DNA from: Zingiber officinale
Taxonomy: Eukaryota > Streptophyta > Magnoliopsida > Zingiberales > Zingiberaceae
DNA: 64,000 nt
Assembly: GCF_018446385.1 (NCBI RefSeq)
Contig: NC_055992.1
Location: 101,202,947-101,266,946, forward strand
Reading direction: 5' to 3'
The translations under genes and the position numbers were made by a program. Below the pieces are notes generated by a model. That model had not been told where the DNA came from and did no database searches. It saw only the letters and a list, made by a program, of their open reading frames with translations. The number at the start of each line of letters is the position of its first letter. The first letter of the stretch is position 1. Below, piece by piece: positions 21,989 to 34,394 of this stretch.

Positions 21989-23008
21989 CTATACCCAAGG
22001 AGATACGGATTTCTCTCCTAGGGTTGAGTGTGCTCCTTCTTCTCTCATTCTTACCCTCGGAGGACAGATGCATTGTTCATTTTTAATGGGAGGCCTTCTC
22101 CCAATGCTCGCCGGATCATGTTCTTTGTCTGACAACCTCCCATGAGGATGGAGGTTCCAATCCTCAAATTTGTAAGCATCTACCCTACTGCAAACACTTG
22201 CTAGAAAAGAAGAGACATGGTTAGAAGAATTAGATAGATCATATTCTAACCTTTTTTTACCGATTACCAATAAAAGTCTATGGTTTTTCACATCAATTAT
22301 TGCTCCAGCTGCTGTAAGGAAGGGTCTTCCCAATATGATTGAAATTTTCAGATCTTCTTCCATGTCAAGTACCACAAAATCTATGGGAATAACGCTCCAA
22401 CCAACCTCTACTGACACATCTTCCACAATATTCATAGGGTACCTGCAAGAATGATCAGCTAATTGTAGAGCCAAGGTAGTAAGTTTAAAGTTTTTGAGCC
22501 CTAGCTTATTACAAATTGAGTATAGAATGAGGATAACACTCGACGCCAAAACACAAAAAGCCTTTTCTATAAATTTAGCTCCTATAGTGTAAGGTATATA
22601 AAAGCTTCCTAGATCTTGGAGCTTCAGGGAAGTGTTCTTCTCAAATAAAGCACTACATTCTTTAGTAAGAGCTACGGTCTCGATGTCTCCTTTTCTTCTT
22701 TTGTTGGATATAATATCCTTTAGAAATTTAGAAAACTTCGGCATTTGTTGAATTGTATCAATCAGAGGTACCTTAACACAAATATCTTTAACTTTATCTA
22801 GAAATCTGCCGAACTCTTCATCTTTCTTCATCATGACTAATCTTTGAGGAAAAGGGATTACTTGGATTTGAGGGTAAAGTGGAAGAGTCTCTTCAACCTT
22901 CTTGGCACTCTGCTCTTCATATTGAATCTGAATTTGTTCAAGTGTTGGAGGAGAGATCTCTTCTTGAATTTTCATCCCTTTTGGAGCATTCACGTGAGGA
23001 TCTCCCAA
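21989..23008 (-). pseudogene. Gypsy gag-linker/aspartic protease-like ORF with lost active site
   Basis: An open frame of 339 codons. The first third is the usual linker with PLYPQIQVIPFPQRL. The protease part has QDLGSFYIPYTIG, LQLADHSCRYPMNIVEDVSV, DFVVLDMEEDLKISIILGRP and FLTAAGAIIDVKNHR, all standard for Athila/Tat proteases. At the catalytic site, where relatives have CDLGAS, this copy reads CVLASS, so the Asp and Gly are lost. The frame is open but the protease should be inactive. It overlaps nothing; gag lies upstream, and the RT that should follow is missing. Confidence 0.8.
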
Positions 23009-23504
23009 GGTCCGTCCGCTCTTAAGTTCAATTTGTTGCAGTCTTCCATTGGGTTGACATCAGGTTTACCTGAAAATTGTTCTAATGCTCTTAAAGGTGA
23101 TGAAGCTATCTAGGCAATTTGGATATCTTGTATTTTCTGGAGCTTCTTTGAATTATCCATTCTCTGAGTGAGTAGCTTAATCTGTTGTTTCATTTCATTT
23201 TGATTGGAAATAACTTCTTCAATCATTTTCTCCAATTTAGAATTGATAGCCTTGATAAGATTGTTGTTGATAGCTTTGCTGTCCAGGCCGATAGCTTGGT
23301 CTAACTCCCCGTGGATGGTCCTTGTTCTTGATTATTTCTATAAGAGAAATTTGGATGATTCTTCCAACTAGGGTTGTATGTGTTGGAGTATGAATTATTC
23401 TGTTTCTTATTGTAACTCATGATAGCATCGCATTGCTCTAATTGATTAATTTATGTAGAAATATCTCCTAAAGGACATGAGTCTTGAGAATGATCTAAGC
23501 TTCC

Positions 23505-24427
23505 TCAAGTTTCACAAACACATACTATGGCATTGACCGATGCAGAATTTGCTCCCATATTTTCTAGCTTTTTAGTAATGGCATCTAATTTTGAAGACAT
23601 CAAAGTGATTACATCTACATTAAATTTTCCTGATGCTTTAACTGGGTTTGGATAGGAATAGCCTCCACTTCTTTCTGTTGCCCATTGATGATGGTTTTGC
23701 GCTACACTCTCAATAATATCCTCGACCTCATCTAAACTTTTATTCATAAGTGCCCCTCCAGTTGCAGAATCTAAAGACACCTTAATATGATAGTTGATGC
23801 CGTTATAAAAAGTATATATAACTAGCCATTTTTCTAACCCATGATGTGGCATTGTCTGAGCATATTGTTGTATCTATCCCATGCTTCAAATAAAGATTCT
23901 AAGTCTGACTATCTGAAGCTTGCAATTAGATTTCTCATATGAGCGGTCTTACTTGGAGGATAGAATTTATCAAGGAATTGTTACTCACATTGCTCCCAAG
24001 TGGTTATGGTATTAGTTGGTAAAGAGTTCAACCATTCTTTCGCTCTATCTCTTAAAGAAAACCCAAATAATAATAATCTCACTATTTTTGATGGAACACT
24101 GTTCATCTTCATGGTGCTGCAGATTTCATATAAAATTTCAAGATGTTGATTTGGGTCTTCGTCTGGTCTGCCTCCAAACTGATTTTGTTGTACCATAGTG
24201 ATTATTGCAGGTTTGATCTCAAAATTGTTGGCTTCAATAGATGGTCTTGTGATACTAGAACGAAGTCCTCTGGTATACGGTGCTGTATAATCTTTCAATG
24301 GTTTGTTTGCCATATTAGAATGTTCTTGTTCTTCTTGATTTCTTTGAAAAATCTTTCTCCTACGAAAAGTTCTATCAATCTTTGGATCAAGAGGTAATAA
24401 ATCTCCTGCAAGGTTAGATCTTCGCAT
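23505..24427 (-). pseudogene. Gypsy gag of G2, broken
   Basis: Part one (24427-23981) has MANKPLKDYTAPYTRGLRSS, then FGGRPDEDPNQHLEILYEIC and FSLRDRAKEWLNSLPTNTIT, the standard capsid start. Part two (23852-23505) has FYNGINYHIKVSLDSATGGA and NKSLDEVEDIIESVAQNHHQ, and ends at a stop inside a CCHC-like knuckle (CET-stop-GSLDHSQDSCPL). Frame changes between 23981 and 23852 break the capsid core. The gag matches the G1 gag, so the two elements belong to related families. Confidence 0.85.
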
Positions 24428-24675
24428 GCAAAGAATAGGATCACAAGTAACAAAATTTTCTCTTTACTTGAAAAGCAAGGAAAACTGAACTAAAATTCTG
24501 AAAATATAAAATACAGAATTTGAATTGCAACAAGAAAAATTGCTGAAAAAGTAATCAGAAATAAAAGATAAGATTGAGAAAATAGAATTTCTAAGACTAG
24601 TTACAGCTAGGTAATAGAAAAGTAAAGAAAAATCTAGTCTAACTCAAATGATTATCTCTAATGTTACAGACGATG

Positions 24676-24699
24676 TCCCCGGTAACGACGCCAAAAACT
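24676..24699 (-). promoter_or_regulatory. Primer-binding-site region of G2
   Basis: On the minus strand, AGTTTTTGGCGTCGTTACCG directly follows the 5' LTR end (GGTTGCATAACA). It is the same junction motif as in G0 and G1. Confidence 0.8.
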
Positions 24700-26392
24700 T
24701 GTTATGCAACCACAAGTGCATGATTTCATCATCAGTAATAAAAAGATTATTGATCCCACAGGGACTGGTTATAAGCACTAGAGATGTCTCACAACGAATT
24801 AGCTAAACAATCGACAAAGGAAGTGAATGTACTAAGTAGCAATTAGAAATAGAAATACAAAAAGCAAATGTAAGAACTTGGCTTTATGAGAGTTCTAGGA
24901 GTTCAATTTCATTGTGATATTTATCAATGTAAGGTGATCTACCAATTCTTATCCTCAATTGTCATGCATTTGCAGGAAGTTGCCGGTTTTCTCCTGCACA
25001 AGTCAGCCGGTAAGGAACTTTTATCTATACCTCTAGAAATTTAATAGTCATGATCCCTATGAAGTCCATTAGCGGGGCAACTTGTCACCAACGCCCCTCA
25101 GTCATACAACATAGAAACACATCACCATTCAATCCACATAAAGGCACAGGGGATAAATGCACTCAACTATTCGACCTTCTTATAGAGACTAGCTTCACAT
25201 TTCAAGGTGATTTCCTAGACGTCTGTTAGTGGAGCAATATGTCACTAGCGCCCCTCGGTCATACGATTTAGGGAATCCCTCTACAAGATCCACAAGTAGC
25301 ACAAACATCCAATCAAGCATGGTAATTAGATCAAAACACAACAATCCACACAAGATCAAATAGATACAAAATATAACAACATTATTGAGATAGTAAATTG
25401 GCATATCCATGAGATTCTTACATCAAATCACACCACAAATACTCCCTTAGTCCAAGAACAATGAATCTACTCCATAATATAAAGATAGAGATTCGAAGAT
25501 AAAGAGATCACAAACATTTCAATCTCAATCAAGAGAAGAGATTAGAAATACTTATCTAGTTATGATGAGTGATCTTTAGAACCAATCCCTAGCTTCTGGA
25601 ATTGAATTGAAGATGGAAATTTCTTTGGAATGCAGGATCAAGGCTGGAGAAGGTGAAGATTTGCCCAAAACTTGATCTCTCCAAAAGGGAGAGCCTCCCC
25701 CTTTGAAAGGGGGATAAACCCCCTTTATATAGAGTAGGGCACGAGCACCACACAACCCGTGCCATGGTCGTGTGGCACACATGACCCCAACTGCTTTGCT
25801 CTCGGCCAAGGTCACACGGCCATGTGGCCTTCACATGACCGTGCACTGCTTTGCTACTGGGTGGCTCACACGGCTGTGTGGCTCACACGACCTTACAAAT
25901 CTTGGCCTCTGGAAATCTTGCACAGACGTGTGGCACACACGGCCCCGGCTTGCCTCTTCTCTGGAAATGTTGCACGACCATGTGGAGATGTTGCTTGGGT
26001 CATGTAGATCTACACGACATTATGCTACTGGGGTAAAATGATTGTGTGGATCCACATGACCATATTAATCTCCTCCTTTGCTGAGGCTATATGGCCTGCC
26101 TGCTCCACACGACCAAGGTTATTTTCCTCCCTGCTCCTTCGGCATGGTCGTGTGGCTCATATGGCAAGTGTTGCTTCCTTTGCTTGTTGGATGGATCAAC
26201 CATGAACATCATTTCTTCTCTAAATTCAACTCCTGAAGATAGAAAATACACAAGAGTAGATCTCCGAACAAAGAAGAATATTTATGCTGAAAGTAAGACA
26301 AAGAGTATGAAGGTGCATAGACAAAGCATGAGTAAAATATATGAATGTGCGTCAAAACATGTTAAATAAGTGTATATAATCTACGCACATCA
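24700..26392 (-). mobile_element. G2 5' LTR
   Basis: A 1693-bp LTR matching 16810-18470, with plus-strand ends TGTTATGCAACC and CGCACATCA. A minus-strand TATA box (complement of CCTTTATATAGAG) lies near 25730, downstream of the palindrome cluster at 25740-26165, so the palindromes occupy the U3/promoter-proximal region. Confidence 0.9.
25740..26165. repeat. CACACGGCCGTGTG palindrome cluster 4 (G2 5' LTR)
   Basis: Fifteen or so units such as CACACGGCCATGTGG, CACACGGCTGTGTGG and CACACGGCCCCGG, matching cluster 2 unit by unit with point differences. Confidence 0.85.
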
Positions 26393-27596
26393 CCTCTTTC
26401 CTATACAAACAAAGTCTAGTGAACTATGTAATGATATTAAGTTGAGAAGTGACATGAATCATGAAGAACTTATAGAGAAGGACTTGTATAGAATTAAAGA
26501 GAAGAACAATAAAAAACTATAAAAACTCAGTTTCATTACTCTAGGAAGTGTCTAAAGGCCACTAGTACCTTTCCCTCAATGATTGATCACACCAACACTA
26601 GACAAGCAAGTTGGACCTCCGACGCAAGCTCAAAGGGAATATGGGAAAAAAGAAGTTCAATATTTCCCAAGACCTTTACTAAGAGTTCCTTTTACACAAA
26701 GGCTGTGGGGGCCGATAAAAATAAAGATTTTGGCAAATTCTGTGATCCTAATATGGTTGAGTGCAGATTTTAGATGTATATAAAGATGAGGACTCTTCAA
26801 ATGAGGATTGTAATGTTAATGAAATGAGTTGTAAATTTTCAGATCTACGTCCAGGGTTTACAAAGTATTATGGTGAAATTGAATCTTCAGATGATAAATG
26901 TACCGAGGTAGATCAACTTAAGAATGCAAATGAAGTCAGTGATCCTCTTATAATTGATTATCCTCATGAAGATATTTATGTGGGAATATTCTTCATCACA
27001 TATGTTGATGTTAATGATATGGAAGGATGTGTAGGGAGCTGTGTTGTGGAAACAACATCTCAAGAATCACCTCCTTTGTCCACACAACCCTTAGAGACTG
27101 ACAATTGCAAGGATTGAGCTTATTGTCAATCAATGTGTAGAGACTTATGCAGAGTTAGCAAAGTCTCAGGAATCACCACCTTTGGTGACACCAACACCTG
27201 AGCCACAGCCAGAACCATCAATTGATTCAGAGAAAGTCACATCCACATGTTTAGAACTTTCAGGTATCTCTTAGCAAAGCAAGGTTATTATTTCTTGTGA
27301 TCTTTTAGAAAATTTTATAGAGATGCCTATAATTGACTTGTTGGATGTGATTTAATTTTTATTACTTATTCAACTTACCTTGATATGGTTTTGTTTGTAT
27401 CCTATATAACATGTTTGTGAGAGATTTGTTTTTCTTTTGGGTGTGCAGAGTTCACTGAGGCTAGAAATTGGAAACTTAGTCTGAACCATCTTCAACCTCC
27501 TGAAAGAACTTTTAAGAAGACAAAGATGGAGAGAGAGTTACTTCCCATTGTAGATCCTATGTTGAAAGCTCTCTCCATAATAAGATCCCTTGGTAG
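26393..27596 (+). pseudogene. G1 interior resumed: gag-protease linker and pol-less region
   Basis: Immediately after G2 the plus strand gives LRSDMNHEELIEKDL, the LRSG-type linker that follows the gag zinc knuckle in this lineage, and then PFTQRL, as before the protease. A 118-codon frame (26761-27117) is acidic and resembles no enzyme. Two further pieces (27120-27290 and 27450-27596) are Pro/Glu-rich or uninformative. Protease, RT and integrase are not seen. The element is cut at 27596 by the C1 LTR. Confidence 0.6.
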
Positions 27597-30200
27597 TGTT
27601 GGTTGCTACTCAGAATATCTTACTGGTTCCCCTGTATAAAAATTTTGTACAAGTCCTGAAACATTCCTAACAACCTATTGTGTTCTTTAGAAATTAAATT
27701 TGGAATCGCAAACAGAACTCAATATTATTGATTCCAAATTCAACTTATCTGTTCTTAGAGGTTTAGACTTGGATTGCAAACGATGCTTAACATTATTAAT
27801 CTAAATCCACCTACGTTACAAATTTGATTAAATATTTATTTCAGAGATTAGCTTCCAGGTTAAACATGGCGAGGCACTAGGCCTTCTTTGTTATGGGAGC
27901 ATCCACCACTTCCTAGACAAAGCCTTTCAACAAAATTCAATATTTAATCTCCTTATAGTAACCCTAGGTTTAACACTTAAGAACAATCGAATCACAAGAT
28001 CGAAAAAACAAAAGAAACACAAACTCGAATCATAAATTCGAAACCTAGAAACGTTAGCCTCTTGTGTTTGGTATTTCAAGATCTAAACAAAAAGATGAAC
28101 TAGTTATGATGCGAAAACTAATAACTAGTTATACCTTTTGTAGCTTATAGACCTCTCAATCTTCTGTCATATTCCTCTTCTTATCTCGGACGTCGTGTGG
28201 GCAACGATCTACCGAGACGAGAATCCACCCAAGCTTCCTTCTTCTCCAAGCAAGTTTCAGCCACCACCTATCTTCAAGAGATGAAGAACTTTTGGCCACC
28301 AACCAAGCTCCAAGGGATGCTAAGAAACAAAGCCTCCTATCTCTCCTTCTTCCTCTAACAAGATCCGGCCACCACCAAGCTCCTTGAGATGAAGATGCCC
28401 CCGGCCACATAAGGAAGAAGAATAGGAGAGGAAGAGGAAGAGAGGGCCGACAACCACCAAGGAAGAGAGGAATAATAGAAGATGTATTGTTCTAAGGTGA
28501 GGCACCTCTACCCTCTCTTTTATATTCCTTGGTCTTGGCAAATAAGAAAAGTTTTAATAAAAACTTCCTTATTTTCCTTGCCATTGAAAGGAAAATTTAA
28601 TTAATAAAAAAAAATCCTTTTCTCTTATTAATGGCCAGCCACCTCAAATCCTCAAAGCAAGGAAAGTTTTAAACACAAAATTAAAACTTCCTAATTTGTT
28701 TCCGGAAATTTTAAAATAAAAATTTCTCTTTTAAAAATTCCCTTCATGGTTGGTTATAAAAGGAAACTTTTATAAATTAAAATCTCTCTATTAAAACATG
28801 TGGATGATTTCAATAAGGAAAGTTTTCTCCAAATTAAAATCTTCCCTTCAATCTACAAATAAGGAAAGATATCAAACCTTTCTCTTAATCCTTTGTAGAA
28901 ACTATAAAAGGTAAAATTTAATTTTAAAACTCTCTTTTAAAATCATGAGGATGATTACAAAAAAGGAAAGTTTTATCAAAAATTAAAATCTTCCTTTTAA
29001 CTACAAATAAGGAAAGATATCAAACCTTTCTCTTAATCTTTTGTAGAAAGCTATAAAAGGAAAGATTTAAATTTTAAACAGTCTTCCACATAAGGAAAGA
29101 TTTTAAAATAAACTCCTTTTATTTTTTATGTGGCCGACCACCTAAGCTTGGGCTCCAAGCTAGGGCCGGCCACACCTCAACCCATCCAAGCTTTATCTTG
29201 GTCGGCCCTTGCTTGGGCTCCAAGCTTGGCTTGGCTGGCCACCTTGGAATGGGTAAGAAGGTGGGTTTAAGTGGGTTTAAGACTTTATAAATAAGAGGCT
29301 ATGACAGGAACCGAAAGGAGGAATTGGTTTTGGTCTCCTGATGAACTTAAGCTTCCCGTGTTCGCCCCGAACACCCAACTCGAGTTCATCAATAATATCT
29401 CATTCCACTAAAGAGTTATTATTGAACTACCATACCAATCTCATATTACTATATGGACTCCTTCTTATCATGAGTGTGTTAGTGTCCTTGTGTTTCAGAT
29501 ATAGAATGCTCACTAATTAAATGAGTTACTGACAACTCACTTAATTAATATCAAGCTCTAAGAGTAGTACCACTCAACTTCATCGTCATGTCGGACTAAG
29601 TCCACCTGCAGGGTTTACATAACAATCCTTATGAGCTCCTCTTGGGGATATCATCAACCTAGATTTCTAGGACACAATTTTCTTCTATAATCAACAACAC
29701 ACACTATAAATAATATTATTTCCTAACTTATCGGGCCTATTAATTTATCGAACTAAATCACACCCTTTGATAAATTAAAGAAATAAATACTAAATATATG
29801 CACTTGTTATTATATCAGTATTAAGAGCACACACTTCCATAATAACAAAGGTCTTGTTCTTTTATGCAGTCAGTATAAAAAGAACTTACCTTAAATGGTC
29901 CTGCTCAATACACTCAGAGTGTACTAGTGTAATTTTATAGTCAAGATAAACTAATACCAAATTACACTATGACTATTCCAATGGTTTGTTCCTATCCATC
30001 TTAGTCATGAGCTACTGTTTATAATTTATAAGGAATTGATAACATGATCTTCTGTGTGTGACACCACACACCATGTTATCTACAATATAAATTAATTGAG
30101 CAACTATACTTAGCATATAAATGTAGACATTTGACCAATGTGATTCTTTATTTCAAAATAAATGTTTACAAAAGCTAGACTTTTAGTATACACTCTAACA
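27597..30200 (-). mobile_element. 3' LTR of copia element C1
   Basis: A 2604-bp LTR with TGTTGG...TCTAACA ends, followed by ATCTCCCACTTATACTAAAG, the complement of the PPT, and then minus-strand RNase H. It is the inverse of the solo LTR at 48747-51521. It contains two tandem copies of a 130-bp TTTCC/AAGGAAAG unit (about 28790-29060), where the solo LTR has three. Minus-strand frames near 28156-28541 have counterparts in the solo LTR, but they are Ser/Leu-rich and resemble no known protein. Confidence 0.9.
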
Positions 30201-30222
30201 ATCTCCCACTTATACTAAAGGA

Positions 30223-31152
30223 CTATGCTGTCATAAACACTGTCATACATCTGATTGTCATTCCTTCAAAATGTCGATCAAAAGCTTTAGTCGGAAGGGC
30301 CTTAGTGAAAGTATCTGCCAGGTTACCTGTTGATGCAATCTTGGCGACAACAACTTCTCCTCGCTTTACGATGTCTCGTATCAGGTGGTACTTATGCTCT
30401 ATGTGTTTACTCGCCTTATGGGCTCGTGGTTCCTTCGAGTTTGCTATTGCACCACTATTATCACAATAAATTGTGATGATTTTGGAAAAACCAAGAATCA
30501 CATCTAAATCCATTAGGAAGTTCCTAAGCCATACAGTTTCTTTGGCTGCCTCAGAGGCTGCCACATACTCAGCTTCCATGGTTGAGTCTGAAACGCATTT
30601 CTGCTTAACACTCCTCCATGCAATGACTCCACCTCCTAAAGTAAACACATAGTCTGATTTAGACTTACTATTGCTCCTATCTGATTGGAAGTCAGAATCC
30701 GTGTAACCCACAGGGAGCAAATCATCTGTTTGGTAAACTAGAATATAATCTCTAGTCCTTCTCAGGTACTTTAATATATGCTTTATAGCAGTTCAATGTC
30801 CTTGTCCAGGGTTACTTTGATATCTTCTAACCATACCCACGACAAAACAGATATCCGGTCTCGTACACAGCATAGCGTACATTAGTCTTCCGACAGCCGA
30901 AGTATAAGGATCTGCCTTCATGTCCTCTATCTCCTTTGATGTCTTCGGAGACATCTCTTTAGATAAAGCTACTCCATGCCTAAAAGGTAGAAAACCTTTC
31001 TTGGAGTCTTGCATGATAAAACGAGCAAGGATTGTATCGATATATGAAGCTTGGGACAAGCACAACATCCTTTTCTTACGATCATTTATTACTTTGATCC
31101 CAAGAATATGAGCGCATTCTCCTAAGTCCTTCATATCAAATTGCATGGACAA
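30223..31152 (-). pseudogene. Copia RT C-terminus and RNase H (C1)
   Basis: Residues MSMQFDMKDLGECAHILGIK, then AVGRLMYAMLCTRPDICFVV, and after a stop GYTDSDFQSDRSNSKSKSDY, VIAWRSVKQKCVSDSTMEAE, CDNSGAIANSK and the final KHIEHKYHLIRD helix. This is the complete copia RNase H end. A TGA at 30793-30795 replaces the conserved Trp codon of the HW motif, and a TGA at 31153-31155 replaces another Trp just upstream. Both stops lie in the same frame, so point mutation rather than frameshift silenced this part. Confidence 0.9.
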
Positions 31153-32220
31153 TCATACCCTTACTTCCGACAACACTTTGATATTATTTCCAACTAACAA
31201 AATGTCAACTACATATAGTACAAGAAATACCACCACGTTTCCATCATACTTCTTATATACACAAGACTCATTCGGACACTGAATAAATCCATATGATTGG
31301 ATTACTTCATTAAACCGGATGTTCCAAGATCTTGAAGCTTGCTTCAGTCCATAAATAGACCGATTTAGCTTGCAAATTAGATGCTCTTTGCCTTTTTCAA
31401 TAAACCCCTCTGGTTGCCTCATATGGATGTTTTCTTCAAGACTTCTGTTAAGGAAAGCTGTCTTGACATCCATTTGCCAAACCTCATAATCCATATGAGC
31501 TACAATAGATAAGAGTATCCGGATAGACTTAAGCATAGCTATTGGTGAAAAGGTTTCCTCATAATCGATTCTCTCTTTCTGAGTATACCCCTTCGCTACA
31601 AGCCTTGCTTTGAAGGTTTCCACCTTCCCATCTATCCCTCTTTTCATTTTGTAGATCCACTTACATTCAATGACTTTTACATCATTTGGTGGTTCTACAA
31701 GCTCCCAGACCTTGTTAGAATACATAGATTCTATTTCAGAGTTCATCTCTCTTTGCCTAGATACTGCATCTTTATCTTGGAGTGCTTCGACATATGTCCG
31801 GGGATCAGGTTCATGTTCACCAAGGACCAAGTCCGAAGACTCTTCCAAAAATATGAATATCTCAGGTTGCCTAACTACCCTCCCACTACGACGAGGCACT
31901 GTCTATTGTTGTCTATCATTTGTGATACGTGTTACAGTTTCTTGTGATATTTCATCTTGCACTGTTGGTACTAAAGAAGGCGTGTCCTCTCGCATTTCTT
32001 CTAGAACAATTTCACTCATGGGCTTATGGTTCATTACATAATCTTCCTCTAAAAATTGAGCATTGGTGCTAACAATGATCTTCTGATTTTTAGGATTATA
32101 AAACAAACCACCTTTCGTTCCCTTAGGATATCCTACAAACAGACAAACTTCTGTACGTGATTCCACTTGTCAGTATCTCCCTTCAGCACATGTGCTGGAC
32201 TACCCCATATCCGAATATGA
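31153..32220 (-). pseudogene. Copia reverse transcriptase (C1), active site altered
   Basis: The region before RT (32166-31903) has EVCLFVGYPKGTKGGLFYNP. The RT proper (31899-31153) has NKVWELVEPPNDVKVIECKW, RLVAKGYTQKERIDYEETFS, WQMDVKTAFLNRSLEENIHM and LICKLNRSIYGLKQASRSWN. The polymerase motif normally YVDD reads YVVD, so the first catalytic Asp is lost. A TAG at 31903-31905 stands where CAG (Gln) is likely. All pieces share one frame with the RNase H part. Confidence 0.9.
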
Positions 32221-32274
32221 CTCAGACTAGGCTTATGCCCATTCCACAATTCCATGGGAGTAAAGGATACTGAT

Positions 32275-33560
32275 TTAGAAGGTACCATATTCAAAATGTA
32301 CACTGTTGTTGATCCTATTCATTCGTTCTACCACACCATTCTGTTGGGGTGTACCAGGTGCAGACAATTGGGATTGAATCCCAGCCTCTGATAAGTAATT
32401 CCTAAACTCTCCAAAGAGGTATTCGCCACCACGATCAGACCGTAGTGTCTTGATACTTTTACCATGACGTTTCTCCACATCAGCCTTGTACTCTTTGAAC
32501 TTATCAAAGCATTCAGACTTGCGGCGCATCAAGTAAATGTACCCATATCTCGAATAGTCATCTATAAAAGAGACAAAATATTTGAAACCACTTCTTGCCT
32601 GGATAGACATAGGATCACACAAATCAGAATGAACCAGTTTCAACACATCTTTGGCTCTATACCCCTTGGCCTTAAAGGTCTCCTGGTCATTTTACCTTCC
32701 AAGCAAGATTCGCAAGTTTGAAAGTTTTCCAACACTAATGAACCCAAGAGTCCATCGGCTATAAGCCTTTGAATCCTACTCAAGTTAATATGACCAAGCC
32801 TTAGATGACAAAGATATGTTTGGTTCATTTGCGAAGGTTCCTTTCTCTTATTAGAATTAGAAGATGTGTTATTAATTTCTATTTGTTGCTTTATGGGAGT
32901 TATTGGATTTAGAGTATACCAATTGCCTACTATTGTACCAGAATAGATAATAACCCTATTCTTCTTGATAACTACTTTGTCATCAAAAGAAATAGAATAT
33001 CCATCCACAAACAATTTAGAAACTGAAATTAAATTTTTTCTGAAAGTTGGTACATAAAGATAATTTCTCAAAACCAAACTTCTATTCCTATCAAATGATA
33101 AGTAGATGTCTCCCACTGCAACAGCCGCCACGTTCGTAGCATTGCCCATGTAGACGGTTATCTCTCTCTCAAATAGTCGTCGGGTTTCCTGGAACCCCTG
33201 CAATGTATTGTAGACATGATCAGTGGCACCTGTATCTACACACCAAGTACTGGTAGATAACACCGCTAAACATGTTTTAACTACTAGAGAATAAGATATA
33301 CCTTTATTATTCTCTCTCCTACGAGGAGAGCCCGCCTTCCAATGTCTAGTCTGCTTGCAGATGAAGCATTTGACCTTTGGCTTCTTCACTCCAGCTTTAG
33401 GTACAGTACCTAGAGATCTTTTCACATTTTTTGCTGAGCCAGCCTGTTTCTTCTTCTTCTTGCCTTTCGACTTAGAAGTAGAAACATTTTCAGCAAAGTG
33501 AATCTGAGAACTATGACGAAGTATACCTTCTGTTGCCTGAAGTTCAGTCAGAAGTTCTGA
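32275..33560 (-). pseudogene. Copia gag end, protease and integrase (C1)
   Basis: In order: Lys-rich gag tail, a zinc knuckle missing residues (CFICKQTRHWKAGSPRR), the protease motif WCVDTGATDHVYN, the GAG-pre-integrase zinc site (HLRLGHINLSRI ... CESCLEGK) and the integrase core with HSDLCDPMS, RSDRGGEYLF and PQQNGVVERMNR, which carries the DDE residues. A frame change falls near 32640-32690. After NRINN the integrase C-terminal half is deleted and the sequence jumps to SHIRIWGSPAHVLKGD. Gag is cut at about 33560, where an unrelated LTR piece begins; the 5' LTR is missing. Confidence 0.9.
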
Positions 33561-33564
33561 GGAG

Positions 33565-34394
33565 CTTCCTTTGGCCTCATCCTAGTTGTCGAATTATACC
33601 ATCACACTCGATTAACCTCAAACTAGCCTTCTAGCCTCCTCCATCAGCCTTGCGTCCCTCGGATATCTCTCCATCCTTCATGCCTTACCTTCAAGAGCTT
33701 CCTTCGGCCTCATCCTAGTTATCAAGTTCTCCTTGCCAAGTCACATTAGGACTTACCTTGCCAATACCACATGCTTGGACTTACAACTTGTGCCAAGATC
33801 ACACTTGGACTTTCCAATTGCCTGGCTCCTCACCAGGACTTTCTCATTTGCCAAGATCACACTTGGACTTTCCACCCTTTGCCAAGATCACACTTGGACT
33901 TTCCAATTGCCTGGCTTCTCACCAGGACTTTCTCCTTTGCCAAGATCACACTTGGACTTTCCAATTTGCCTAACCTCCAGTTAGGACTTTCACCACTGCC
34001 TAAACTCTAGTTAGGACTTCCACCACTGCCTAAACTCCAGTTAGGACTTCCACCGCTGCCTAAACTCCAGTTAGGACTTCCATACGCCTAACTTCCAGTT
34101 AGGACTTCCATGCGCCTGACCTCCAGTTAGGACTTTACATACGCCTAACCTCCAGTTAAGACTTCCATACGCCTAACTTCTAGTTAGGACTTTCCTAGTC
34201 AAGTCTCTTGTCAACCTTGATCTACTTGACTTGTATTCTCATCAACCTGGTCAACCCTTTGACCATCTCCATAACTGGATGATTGCCCTAGCAATCTCCA
34301 TATATTGTCAAACATCAAAAATCAAACCCCGACTCAAGCTTGACTCAACTCAAGCTTAGTCAAACTGGTCAACCTCGACCAAGGGAAATTGCCC
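33565..34394 (-). mobile_element. LTR fragment related to the 52618/57647 LTRs, with tandem blocks
   Basis: The right part (34300-34394) has TTGTCAAACATCAAAAATC and GGTCAACCTCGACCAAGGG, the inverse of the start of the gag-only element's LTR. Left of it are arrays of GATCACACTTGGACTTTCCA (33788-33980) and of CCTAACCTCCAGTTAGGACT (33967-34195). The wording CTTCCTTYGGCCTCATCCTAGTT occurs at 33567 and again at 33697. The outer end is missing. Open frames across the arrays are artefacts. Confidence 0.7.

Larger units (their letters stand above)
16810..26392 (-). mobile_element. Gypsy element G2: gag, dead protease, Athila-type ORF, no RT or integrase
   Basis: Two similar LTRs (16810-18470 and 24700-26392) flank about 6.2 kb. 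In element orientation: 5' LTR, PBS region, gag (24427-23505), protease-like ORF (23008-21989), a palindrome-rich spacer, an Athila-type ORF (21051-20048), UTR and PPT, 3' LTR. Reverse transcriptase, RNase H and integrase are absent, so movement would need another element's enzymes. The flanks CCTCC (16805-16809) and CCTCT (26393-26397) are a 4/5 match for a TSD, and G1 gag-linker sequence continues on the far side. Confidence 0.85.
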
